Assembly: GCA_015655975.1 (NCBI GenBank) | Contig: DVEP01000031.1 | Coordinates: forward strand, 1 to 13,408 | Direction of reading: 5' to 3' | DNA length: 13,408 nt | DNA from: Eubacterium sp. | GTDB lineage: Bacteria; Bacillota; Clostridia; Oscillospirales; Acutalibacteraceae | Shown: in pieces, positions 1 through 6,430 of the stretch | How the letters are laid out: each line of letters opens with the position of its first letter | How positions within the stretch are numbered: the stretch's first letter is position 1 | Made by a program: the position numbers and the translations under genes | The notes under the pieces: generated by a model | What the model saw: only the letters and a program-made list of their open reading frames with translations | The model's database searches: none | What the model was told of the DNA's origin: nothing

Positions 1-50
1 CAAAACTGACTCCGCTTGAAAAACGAAATCAGTTTGTTGTTAAAATTTAA
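1..50 (+). CDS. Transposase C-terminus (partial), probably IS3-family OrfB
   Basis: Only the last 15 codons are visible, in the frame beginning at base 3, reading KLTPLEKRNQFVVKI and then TAA at 48-50. The pattern L-(T/S)-P-x-E-x-R is the usual end of IS3-family OrfB integrase-type transposases, where it follows the catalytic DDE domain. The catalytic residues are outside the window, so it is unknown whether the gene is intact. The inverted-repeat-like sequence 31 bases downstream supports the call. Confidence 0.5.
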   Translation, partial: KLTPLEKRNQFVVKI

Positions 51-57
51 TTATTCT

Positions 58-76
58 GCCATCGGTGGCCTTTTTT
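58..76 (+). terminator. Short terminator-like hairpin after the transposase
   Basis: GCCA (58-61) pairs with TGGC (66-69) around the loop TCGG and is followed by a run of six T. The stem is short, but the position just after the transposase stop and before the element end fits a terminator. Confidence 0.35.
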
Positions 77-134
77 GTATTGTCTGCACAATTTGGGGCA
101 GTACATGGTTTAATATAATCCTATTTCATATTAT

Positions 135-162
135 TTTACAATGTTATAAGGATTTATAAAAT
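135..162 (+). promoter_or_regulatory. Candidate promoter for the secreted protein gene
   Basis: TTTACA (135-140) and TAAAAT (157-162) are separated by 16 bases and lie about 30 bases upstream of the start codon at 192. The site is outside the insertion sequence end at 105, so the gene probably has its own promoter. The region is very AT-rich, which makes chance matches common. Confidence 0.35.
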
Positions 163-191
163 AGATTGAATTGAGCAAAGGAGATGTTTTT

Positions 192-839
192 ATGAGATTC
201 ACCAAAAGAATAGTAGCATTGTTTGTATCCGTTATATTGGCGTTTACGACTCTTGCAAGTACACTTCCTGCCTATGCAAGTGAAAATGTAGAGCCAAGAA
301 TCAGCTTTTGTGCTACATTACAAATTGTATCATGTCCAAATGCTACTAGTATTACAAGTGGCAGTGGCATTCTTGGTCACTCTTTTTTGATTGTTAAAAA
401 TACAGGTCATACAACAATAACCGTAGGTCATATGTCCGTAGCAGTAGGAGAAAGTATAACAATAGGTACATATGGTAACAGAAGCAATCATGAAGGAATA
501 TGGTACAATATTGAAGGTTATAACGGATTGAGTGCTACTCGTTATGGATTAACAACAGCATTAACGGGAAGTCAACTTAATACTCTTAATAAGACAATAA
601 ACAATAACGACACTTGGTCATTATATAAAAATTGTAGTTATTTTGCAAAAACAGTGTGGAATTCAGTTAATAATAATGTAACTCTTTCTGGCACAAACCC
701 CTCTTCTCTTGCCAATAGTATAAAAAAACAATCCGGTTATCAAACAAATCTCTCAATTCCCAGTAAAGGTATAAATACAGTGGCTAGACATACATCGACT
801 GGAATTGTCTATGATAAATCAGGTGCATCCGCATCATAA
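192..839 (+). CDS. Secreted protein with LRAT/NlpC-P60-like (permuted papain-like) His...Cys arrangement
   Basis: This is a 215-residue exported protein of unknown substrate. I chose ATG 192 over the in-frame TTG at 171 because AAAGGAG (177-183) sits at good spacing before it. Residues 1-29 form a signal peptide: basic MRFTKR, a hydrophobic core, and a probable AYA/S cleavage site after Ala29. The mature part has GHSFLIVKN with His63 and, about 85 residues later, NCSYFAKTVW with Cys148. A His near the N-terminus followed by an NCxxF motif is the order seen in circularly permuted papain-like folds such as LRAT and YaeF-type proteins, whose members are thiol hydrolases or acyltransferases. Two other cysteines, Cys40 and Cys48, could form a disulfide. 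The family link is my inference from motif order. It lies just downstream of an insertion sequence and 55 bases before a small membrane-protein gene. Extracellular amidase, protease or acyltransferase activity are all possible. Confidence 0.75.
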   Translation: MRFTKRIVALFVSVILAFTTLASTLPAYASENVEPRISFCATLQIVSCPNATSITSGSGILGHSFLIVKNTGHTTITVGHMSVAVGESITIGTYGNRSNHEGIWYNIEGYNGLSATRYGLTTALTGSQLNTLNKTINNNDTWSLYKNCSYFAKTVWNSVNNNVTLSGTNPSSLANSIKKQSGYQTNLSIPSKGINTVARHTSTGIVYDKSGASAS

Positions 840-894
840 ATAAGCTGGTTTTTACTTTTGCTTATATAACAGGCATTTTAAGGAGAATTTAGAA

Positions 895-1092
895 GTGAAA
901 TATGTTATGATTATAGGTGTTACAGTCGGTGTTGTGGGGGCAATAGGTTCTATAATTTATATTAAAAGTATTTACAATAATATTTTAACAGCAATGCCGT
1001 TATGGATGATTATTGGATTGATTTTATTTGTTTGGGTGGCAGCAATCACTGTGTTTTTAATTGTATGTTTTATATTAAAAAAATATATATGA
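895..1092 (+). CDS. Small two-helix membrane protein
   Basis: This is a 65-residue protein with no recognised family. It starts at GTG 895, with AAGGAG (880-885) nine bases upstream, a strong site that argues the gene is real. Residues about 4-24 and 36-60 are long hydrophobic stretches, separated by a short polar link (KSIYNNI), so it should span the membrane twice; the chain ends in KKYI. It follows the secreted LRAT-like protein by 55 bases with no terminator between them, so the two are probably co-transcribed. A helper, anchor or immunity role for the secreted neighbour is possible but is only inference. Confidence 0.6.
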   Translation: MKYVMIIGVTVGVVGAIGSIIYIKSIYNNILTAMPLWMIIGLILFVWVAAITVFLIVCFILKKYI

Positions 1093-1261
1093 AACGAAAT
1101 ATTCAGGATATTAATGCAAATTATAACGGTGGTTATCTATTATCATATCGCAAAATGAGAATGTAGATAAGAAGTTATGTTTGCCATAATCGTATTCAAA
1201 ATTAGGACAAAGAAAAAATTTATTAACATAATAATAGTTAAATGAAAAAGAGCAGTACATC

Positions 1262-1289
1262 GGGGCACCATCCGTAAGGAAGGTGCCCC
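1262..1289 (-). terminator. Hairpin downstream of the bactofilin gene
   Basis: GGGGCACC (1262-1269) pairs perfectly with GGTGCCCC (1282-1289), with three more inner pairs (TCC/GGA). It lies about 20 bases past the bactofilin stop on the minus strand. A T-rich stretch (CTCTTTTTC) follows some 12 bases later on that strand, which is farther than in a canonical terminator. The convergent plus-strand transcript has no T-run after the hairpin. Confidence 0.5.
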
Positions 1290-1308
1290 AAGACTTTATC
1301 TGTATGCC

Positions 1309-2049
1309 TTATATCTTTTCTTGCCTGCCGACCTTGGCTTTTGGGTGGATCTCTATCTGCTCGCTGTACTGTACTAAATCAATTTTGCAATCCTCGCCTA
1401 TGGTCACAATTCTGCCCGTTACACTTTTGGCTTTTACGCCCTCAACTGCCACGGTGTCGCCCTCGATATAGTTTTTGATAACGGCCGTGCCGCCCGATGA
1501 GCCGATAATTCTCGACAGCAACGGCAAACGCGATATCAAACTTTTTCTTTTGTAAGAATTGCGATATATGGAGATACTATTGCCCCCGATGCTCTCAATA
1601 TTCACCTTTGATTGAGGTTTTGTTTCTATGTTGATTTTTTCTGCATTCATTAGATCGCCGCAGTACACGCTGCCGAATATTTTAATCTCCTCAGCCTCTA
1701 TTCCTTTTGTTACATCAATACTGCCCGAGGTGCATAGCTTTCCGCACTTTACTGCCCCTTCGATCCGAGCGGAACCTGAACATTTAATCTCGTTTTTTAC
1801 CTTGCAGTCTCCGTCGATAGACACAGAACCGCCGGTTTCCATCTCATCCGCCGTCAAGTTACCGTCAAGCCTCATACTGCCCGATATTATGACATCCTCG
1901 CGGCACTGCAACTCGCAGCCGTTAACCGAGCCTGAGATGTGCAGGCTGTCGCATCGCACAAGCCCATCCATTTTTCCGCTGCCACAAATTCTCACTTTTT
2001 CATAATCACCTGCGGTGATAACGCCGCTGCCCGAAAGCTTCATATCCAT
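1309..2049 (-). CDS. Bactofilin-like polymer-forming cytoskeletal protein (DUF583)
   Basis: This 246-residue protein has regularly repeated short beta-strand motifs of the form (I/V)xGSxxxxG(x)L, for example at residues 5-9, 38-42, 54-60 and 73-79. That is the signature of the right-handed beta-helix of bactofilins, which self-assemble into filaments in the cytoplasm, often near the membrane. Cysteines recur along the helix. A basic stretch with a short hydrophobic run (about residues 165-182, RNSYKRKSLISRLPLL) interrupts it, and a final beta-rich block follows. It starts at ATG 2049 with AAAGGGG seven bases before; Met3 is a less well-spaced alternative. It follows yhbD by two bases, as one operon. 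In B. subtilis the yhbD neighbours yhbE and yhbF encode bactofilins needed for flagellar assembly, so this pairing is known, but no flagellar gene is visible here. Confidence 0.85.
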   Translation of the reverse strand: MDMKLSGSGVITAGDYEKVRICGSGKMDGLVRCDSLHISGSVNGCELQCREDVIISGSMRLDGNLTADEMETGGSVSIDGDCKVKNEIKCSGSARIEGAVKCGKLCTSGSIDVTKGIEAEEIKIFGSVYCGDLMNAEKINIETKPQSKVNIESIGGNSISIYRNSYKRKSLISRLPLLSRIIGSSGGTAVIKNYIEGDTVAVEGVKAKSVTGRIVTIGEDCKIDLVQYSEQIEIHPKAKVGRQEKI

Positions 2050-2051
2050 AA

Positions 2052-2456
2052 TTATTCCCCTTTCAAAAATTCTTTAATATGCTCTGTAATGTCGCGAATC
2101 TCTCCGCTGTTGTCAGTGAACACAATTTTTTCAATATCTCTAAAATAAAAGTTTTTTTCGCCGAAAACAGTCCAAATCGCAAGCGTGCTGTTGTCCTTGT
2201 TTTCACCGCTGAGCTGTTTTGCCAAATCGTCAAGTGAAATATCCGCCTTCATACTTTGAATCAGCGCGACACGCTCGCAGACTAACTGCTTCGGGAAGAA
2301 TGTCTCCTGACCTGTGGAAACAGCCTTTTTTATGAACCACTCCTCAGGGATAAGACCTTTTCTTTTCCAACGGTAAAGGGAGCCGTATGAGATAGAGTAC
2401 ATAGCCAACAAATCTTTTTTTGAAATCAGTTCTTCGTTTTTGTCTATTATTCTCAC
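2052..2456 (-). CDS. yhbD: YhbD-family (DUF4004) helix-turn-helix protein
   Basis: This 134-residue protein opens with a MerR-like helix-turn-helix: residues 11-41 contain LISKKDLL, then SYGSLYRWKRKGLIPEEWF. The TGQETFFPK block that follows is characteristic of B. subtilis YhbD. The C-terminal half (about 70-130) looks like a small regulatory or dimerisation domain. It is the first gene of a two-gene operon with bactofilin, two bases apart. Its promoter carries two inverted repeats that could be its own binding sites, so autoregulation is likely but unproven. The start is uncertain: the GTG at 2454-2456 abuts AGAAAGG with no spacing, whereas two ATA codons just inside the gene are better spaced. 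The given coordinates use the canonical GTG. Confidence 0.85.
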   Translation of the reverse strand: MRIIDKNEELISKKDLLAMYSISYGSLYRWKRKGLIPEEWFIKKAVSTGQETFFPKQLVCERVALIQSMKADISLDDLAKQLSGENKDNSTLAIWTVFGEKNFYFRDIEKIVFTDNSGEIRDITEHIKEFLKGE

Positions 2457-2472
2457 CCTTTCTATACTTTGT

Positions 2473-2520
2473 GTAACAATGTTACGATATTAGTATAGCA
2501 TAACATTGTTACGCTGTCAA
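2473..2520 (-). promoter_or_regulatory. yhbD-bactofilin promoter with two operator-like inverted repeats
   Basis: On the minus strand there is TTGACA (2515-2520), a 17-base spacer and TATACT (2492-2497), close to the vegetative consensus. Two near-identical dyads overlap it. TAACATTGTTA (2501-2511, plus-strand reading) lies in the spacer, and GTAACAATGTTAC (2473-2485) lies at the expected transcription start. Centres are 27 bases apart. Binding at both would block polymerase, so this looks like a repressor operator. The spacer is 17 bases, not the 19-20 typical of MerR-activated promoters. Confidence 0.75.
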
Positions 2521-2546
2521 CAGTTTTATAAAAATTTTAAAAGCAC

Positions 2547-2572
2547 AAAAAAGGCGGAGCAAAATTGCTCCG
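2547..2572 (-). terminator. Terminator hairpin upstream of the yhbD promoter
   Basis: CGGAGC (2555-2560) pairs with GCTCCG (2567-2572) around AAAATT. Read on the minus strand the stem is followed by CC and six T. It lies between the export-ATPase gene and the yhbD promoter and would insulate the yhbD operon from read-through. Confidence 0.6.
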
Positions 2573-2750
2573 TCTGGGGTACTGTCAATTGTCTTCGCAA
2601 GAAAGAATGAAAAGTATAAAGCAAGAGAACTAAAGAAGATAAATTATACAGGTGTTATTGCGTTAGAAGTTAGAATAAAGGATATGAACATATAGCAAAT
2701 CCGGTAGAGTTTTTACAAATAGCACTGGATAAAGAAAAAAGATTTTATAA

Positions 2751-2781
2751 AAGAAAGCAGGGCTATTTGCCCTGCTTTCTT
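2751..2781 (-). terminator. Long stem-loop terminator after the export ATPase gene
   Basis: A perfect 13-pair stem, containing GAAAGCAGGGC (2753-2763) and GCCCTGCTTTC (2769-2779), encloses the loop TATTT. On the minus strand it is followed by TTATAAAA, a modest T-rich tail. It sits about 50 bases after the ATPase stop codon, so it probably ends that transcript. Confidence 0.6.
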
Positions 2782-2828
2782 CCTTACGAAGTGTCTTCCT
2801 TGTACTTCTCTTTTTTTGATGTGTTTAT

Positions 2829-3578
2829 TTATTTTTGACCTTTTGTTCTTGCTTCGTAAACATCACACACTTCATCAACAGGACCGTTTGCGATTATTTT
2901 TCCGTGGTCAAGCAAGATTGCACTTTCGCAGATTTCCTTAACTTGTCCGATATTGTGTGAAACAAAAATCACCGTTACGCCCGAGTCAAACATTGAGCGA
3001 ATTTTTGCAAGTGATTTTTTTCTGAACTTTGCGTCGCCGACTGACAAAACTTCGTCAAGTATCAAAACATCGGGTTCAACTGCCGTTGCAATAGAGAAGC
3101 CGAGTCGCGCTCTCATACCGGAAGAATAGTTCTTTACGGGTATATCTATAAATTTGCCGAGTTCGGAAAATTCTATTATTTCGTCGCATTTTGCGTTGAG
3201 GTAGTTCTTGTCATATCCGAGAATTGCACCGTACAGATATATGTTTTCTTTGCCGGTATAGTTTGGATCAAAGCCTGCGCCGAGTTCCAAAAGGGGAGCG
3301 ATGACACCTTTTTTCTTTATTGTACCTTCAGTTGGCTTATATACACCGACAATGGTTTTCAGCAGTGTACTTTTTCCTGCACCGTTTAAACCCATAATGG
3401 CAAGGTGCTCGCCTCGTCTGACATCAAAACTAATGTCTTTTAAAGCCCAAAATTCTCTGTACTCGAGTTTTCCCGTAACGAATTTGATAAAGTATTCTTT
3501 TAAATTATCTACTTTTTCCTTGTTGAGATTAAACTTCATACCGACATCGCTGAGCGATATCATAATATCATTGTCCAT
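2829..3578 (-). CDS. tagH: ABC transporter ATP-binding protein, teichoic acid/polysaccharide export type (TagH/RfbE/KpsT group)
   Basis: The 249-residue protein is a single nucleotide-binding domain that would power export of a lipid-linked cell-surface polymer. Walker A is GLNGAGKST (63-71), the signature is YSSGM (151-155), Walker B is VLILDE (171-176) and the switch His is at 208 (SHN). The LLELGAGFDPNYTGKENI block around 96-113 marks the polysaccharide-export subgroup. The N-terminal insert before WALKDISF (about 18-43) is also typical. It starts at ATG 3578 with AAAGGAAG eight bases upstream. The gene stands alone: no TagG-type permease is adjacent on either side, although a tagD/glycerophosphotransferase cluster lies 4 kb away on the other strand. 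The long C-terminal extension of B. subtilis TagH is absent. The symbol is a family-level label; the true substrate is unknown. Confidence 0.85.
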   Translation of the reverse strand: MDNDIMISLSDVGMKFNLNKEKVDNLKEYFIKFVTGKLEYREFWALKDISFDVRRGEHLAIMGLNGAGKSTLLKTIVGVYKPTEGTIKKKGVIAPLLELGAGFDPNYTGKENIYLYGAILGYDKNYLNAKCDEIIEFSELGKFIDIPVKNYSSGMRARLGFSIATAVEPDVLILDEVLSVGDAKFRKKSLAKIRSMFDSGVTVIFVSHNIGQVKEICESAILLDHGKIIANGPVDEVCDVYEARTKGQK

Positions 3579-3884
3579 ATTATTCTTCCTTTAAGCAAGT
3601 TTTAGTCTTGTATTTATCTTGGTAAGCAAAATTTCAACTTAATGTAAACTACCGTGAATTTCAAAGAATGCAGCATTGTCTGCGAAAATATATAACTTGT
3701 TGTATTATAACTTTTGTTGATAAGATAATCAATTAAAATATATTTACAAATTTATAACAGTTTTATTTGAAATTTTGACTATCCTCAACACCGTATTGCA
3801 TTTATTATAGCATACTTTATCAATAATTTCCATATCTTAATAATTCTTTATAAACAATATGATTATAGTGCTTGCTATACAGGA
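3579..3884. other. AT-rich intergenic stretch, probably the long leader of the export ATPase gene
   Basis: No open reading frame or RNA gene is recognisable. A candidate minus-strand extended -10 lies at 3804-3812, which would give a leader of roughly 220 bases. I see no strong terminator for the amidohydrolase gene ending at 3885; only a weak five-pair stem, TATAG/CTATA near 3864-3880, is present. Confidence 0.4.
3804..3812 (-). promoter_or_regulatory. Candidate extended -10 promoter for the export ATPase gene
   Basis: Read on the minus strand the sequence is TGCTATAAT, an exact TATAAT preceded by TGN, which is the extended -10 pattern. No good -35 is seen at 17 bases. Transcription would begin near 3797, leaving a leader of about 220 bases before the start at 3578. 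Confidence 0.4.
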
Positions 3885-5480
3885 TTATTTTAACTTATAA
3901 ATCGTTTTGCCGTCTTTTATTGTTTCAAGTACCTTGATTTTTTCTATTTCGTTTTTTTCAACGGTAAGCGGATTTTTGTCTAAAATTACAAAATCTGCGT
4001 TTTTCCCGACTTCTATACTGCCTTTTTCGTTTTCTTCAAAATATTGATATGCGGCATTTATTGTTACTGCCTTGATTGCGCTTAAAACATCTGTTTTTTG
4101 GTTTTCTCCGATTGTTTTGCCTGATTTTGAAATTCTGTTCACTGCTGAGGATATAGTTTTTAACATATTAGGCGGTACAACGGGACTGTCCTGATGAAAA
4201 GTAAACTTGACTCCTAAATCTAAGGCGTCTTTGGCAGGAGATATTTGACTGCCTCTTTTTTGCCCAAAGTTTTTTAAGTGAATGTCGCCCCAATAATATG
4301 TGTGTACAACGAAGAAACTTGCCATCATACCGATTTTTGCCATTCTTTTGAGTTGGTCTTTTCTGACAAGTTGAGCGTGTACCATAACAGGACGGTGGCA
4401 GTCGGTGTTGCTTTCTTTTGTCATTGCTTTTTCAAATTGCGATATATATTGTTCGGCGGCTCGGTCTCCGTTGCAGTGTGCCAAAAGTTGTTGCTTTTTA
4501 TTTAAAGCAAGTTCGACATATTTCAGCAACTCGTCATCTGTATAGATGGGATAACCGCAGTATTCTTTTTCGTTTTCGTACGGTTTTGACATCCACGCAG
4601 TTTTGCCTTGAGGCGAGCCGTCTAAAAAAATCTTGTAGCCTCCGAGTTTAAAATGATTGTGATATTTGTTTGCGTACAGAGGCTCTTTTTCAAACAAATC
4701 GGAGGCGGTTACAATATCGGCAAATCCTATAACATCTAATTTTAAAATATTTGAATTTGAAGCATGTTTTAGCAAATTGAACAACGGCTTTGCCATCATA
4801 CCTTCCTGTACCGTTGAAATTCCGTAGCTTGCGTAGTCGTTTTGCGCTTTGTCTATGGGTTTGAGCAGAGTTTCAACAGACGGCGTCGGTATTTTTGACT
4901 GGAAATCTAAAAAAGCCTTTTCTTCCATATATCCGTTAGGGACGGAAGAGTTTTCTTCTCTTGCATATTTTCCGTTTGAAAAGTCTTTTGTGTTTTCGTC
5001 TATTTTTTGAAGTTCAAGCGCTTTTGAGTTTGCAACGCCCATGTGAGAAGATGCGTGAATTATCAAAATGGGGTTTGTGTCGCTTATTTTGTCAAGCGTG
5101 CGTCTGTCGGGATGTTTTTGTTCTTTTAAAAAGTTTTGGTCGTAGTTGCAGCCGATTATCCATTTGTCAGACGGAAATTTGTTTTTGTTGATGAAGTTCT
5201 TCATTATGTTTACAATGTCTTCGAAATTTTTGCAGTTTGACAAGTCGCATTGTTCCAAAGCACTTGCATACCCCGTAAAGTGCGAGTGAGCGTCTATGAA
5301 AGCAGGGAGCATTGTTTTGCCTTTTAAATCAACAAGTTTGTCGCCGTCCTTTTTGGCTGACAGCATTTCTTCGCTGCCGCCGACTGCCGTTATTTTCCCG
5401 TTTTCGACACAAACTGCGTTTGCGTACATATTTTTGTCGCTGACGGTAACAATGTCGCCGTTATAATAAATAGTTTTCAT
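3885..5480 (-). CDS. YtcJ-type metal-dependent amidohydrolase (Amidohydro_3)
   Basis: The 531-residue protein is a full-length member of the YtcJ/N-substituted formamide deformylase-like group. The metal-binding signature HSH is at 65-67 (PAFIDAHSHF). KLGGYKIFLDGS around 278-289 supplies the conserved Lys283. His335 (AHCNGD), His368 (VHAQ) and Asp431 (HQDSP) are the remaining expected ligands and catalytic Asp. The N-terminal and C-terminal beta-strands (1-55 and about 490-531, ending NADFVILDKNPL...) form the small composite domain typical of the superfamily. Members hydrolyse amide-type bonds, but the substrate cannot be read from sequence. It is probably cytoplasmic, as no signal peptide is present. 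The start at ATG 5480 has AGAGG nine to ten bases before it. It stands as a single gene between yebC and the ATPase. Confidence 0.9.
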   Translation of the reverse strand: MKTIYYNGDIVTVSDKNMYANAVCVENGKITAVGGSEEMLSAKKDGDKLVDLKGKTMLPAFIDAHSHFTGYASALEQCDLSNCKNFEDIVNIMKNFINKNKFPSDKWIIGCNYDQNFLKEQKHPDRRTLDKISDTNPILIIHASSHMGVANSKALELQKIDENTKDFSNGKYAREENSSVPNGYMEEKAFLDFQSKIPTPSVETLLKPIDKAQNDYASYGISTVQEGMMAKPLFNLLKHASNSNILKLDVIGFADIVTASDLFEKEPLYANKYHNHFKLGGYKIFLDGSPQGKTAWMSKPYENEKEYCGYPIYTDDELLKYVELALNKKQQLLAHCNGDRAAEQYISQFEKAMTKESNTDCHRPVMVHAQLVRKDQLKRMAKIGMMASFFVVHTYYWGDIHLKNFGQKRGSQISPAKDALDLGVKFTFHQDSPVVPPNMLKTISSAVNRISKSGKTIGENQKTDVLSAIKAVTINAAYQYFEENEKGSIEVGKNADFVILDKNPLTVEKNEIEKIKVLETIKDGKTIYKLK

Positions 5481-5618
5481 AATTTTTCGCCTCTGTAAAA
5501 TGTAAGTGCTTTTTTGATTTTTGGTTTAATTATAATCATACAACTTCTATTTTAAGCAGTGTTTAACTTATTATTAACGGAATGTATCCTGATTTAATAA
5601 AATGTTTAAATAAAAAAG

Positions 5619-5641
5619 CGCGAATGGTCAATCCATTCGCG
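5619..5641. terminator. Strong hairpin terminator after yebC
   Basis: CGCGAATGG (5619-5627) pairs perfectly with CCATTCGCG (5633-5641) around a five-base loop. On the minus strand it is followed by CTTTTTTATTT and lies nine bases past the yebC stop. The plus-strand side also has GTTTTTAT, so it could act both ways. Confidence 0.85.
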
Positions 5642-5649
5642 TTTTTATA

Positions 5650-6393
5650 TCATCCGTTGTATTCGTCTTCGTTTTCCCAGTTGTGCCAAATTGCCTGAAC
5701 ATCGTCGTTTTCTTCAAACATTTCAATCATTCGGCTCATTTTTTTCATATCTTCTTCGTCTTCAAGGCGAGTGTATGTTGACGGGATATATGCGGGCTCG
5801 GAAGAAATGATTTTGTAGCCTTTGCTCTCGAGTTCTTCTCGAATTACACCGACATCGTTTGCCTCTGTTCTGATTTCGAAAATATCTTCGTCATCTGTGA
5901 GAAAATCTGTTGCGCATGCTTCCAAAGCGTCTTCCATAAGCTGTTCTTCATCTACATCTTCTTTTTCAATAACGATAACGCCCTGACGGCCGAACATAAA
6001 TGTTACGCTTCCGCTTGTGCCCATATTTCCGCCTGCTTTGTCAAAGTAGTGGCGAACTTCACCTGCAGTACGGTTACGGTTGTCTGTGAGTGTCTCTACA
6101 ATAACTGCAACACCTGACGGACCGTAGCCTTCGTATATGATTTCCTCGTAGTTGTTTCCGCCGTCTTCACCGGCAGCTTTTTTGATAATTCTGTCTATAT
6201 TATCGTTAGGAACATTGTTTTGCTTTGCTTTTGCAATAACATCTTTGAGTTTTGAGTTGACATTTGGGTCGGGACCGCCTTCTTTAACGGCAACGGAAAG
6301 TTCTCTGCCTATTTTTGTGAAAACTTTTGCTCTGGCAATGTCGGTTTTTTCTTTTTTTCTTTTAATAGTGCTCCATTTTGAATGACCGCTCAT
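5650..6393 (-). CDS. yebC: YebC/PmpR (TACO1) family protein
   Basis: The 247-residue length is normal for the family. The N-terminus MSGHSKWSTIKRKK is the family hallmark, followed by IFTKI-like AKVFTKIGRELSVAVKEGG, NVPNDNIDRIIKKA (about 60-73), YEGYGPSGVAVIVE and GNMGTSGSVTFMF. The protein was long annotated as a transcriptional regulator. More recent work on YebC/TACO1 proteins points to a role in translation, notably of proline-rich stretches; it acts in the cytoplasm. The frame is open to 6459, but ATG 6393 is the start because AAGGAGA sits seven bases before it and the hallmark begins there. Its own promoter (6431-6459) and terminator (5619-5641) make it a single-gene unit. Confidence 0.95.
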   Translation of the reverse strand: MSGHSKWSTIKRKKEKTDIARAKVFTKIGRELSVAVKEGGPDPNVNSKLKDVIAKAKQNNVPNDNIDRIIKKAAGEDGGNNYEEIIYEGYGPSGVAVIVETLTDNRNRTAGEVRHYFDKAGGNMGTSGSVTFMFGRQGVIVIEKEDVDEEQLMEDALEACATDFLTDDEDIFEIRTEANDVGVIREELESKGYKIISSEPAYIPSTYTRLEDEEDMKKMSRMIEMFEENDDVQAIWHNWENEDEYNG

Positions 6394-6430
6394 TTCAATC
6401 TCTCCTTGTATATTATTAAAATCTGCAACA

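Larger units (their letters stand above)
1..105 (+). mobile_element. Right end of an IS3-family-like insertion sequence, cut by window edge
   Basis: The window opens inside a mobile element. A transposase C-terminus ends at 50, a small hairpin with a T-run follows, and the element seems to finish with a terminal inverted repeat at 81-105. That repeat contains TTTGGGGCAGTACA and ends in CA, and its reverse complement begins TGTACTGCCCCAAA, which resembles IS3-family termini. The left end lies outside the window, so the full repeat pair and the target duplication cannot be checked here. Family assignment rests on recognising the end and the short transposase tail and is moderately confident. 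Confidence 0.55.
2521..2828. other. Intergenic stretch with two hairpins and a possible decayed coding remnant
   Basis: No intact gene is seen. A terminator hairpin lies near 2547-2572 and a long stem at 2751-2781 (both listed separately). Between them, 2575-2760 contains stretches that read like protein in two frames interrupted by stops, for instance NKGYEHIANPVEFLQ from about 2674. This could be an old gene remnant, but I recognise no family in it. Confidence 0.35.

Noticed and set aside
1628..2005. 125-residue plus-strand frame over the bactofilin gene
   Set aside because: It is antisense to a clear beta-helix protein, lacks a ribosome binding site, and its composition is that expected of a shadow frame.
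2573..2600. Second IS3-like end (TGGGGTACTGTCAATTGTC)
   Set aside because: It partly resembles the repeat at 81-105, but the match is broken and no partner repeat or transposase is nearby.
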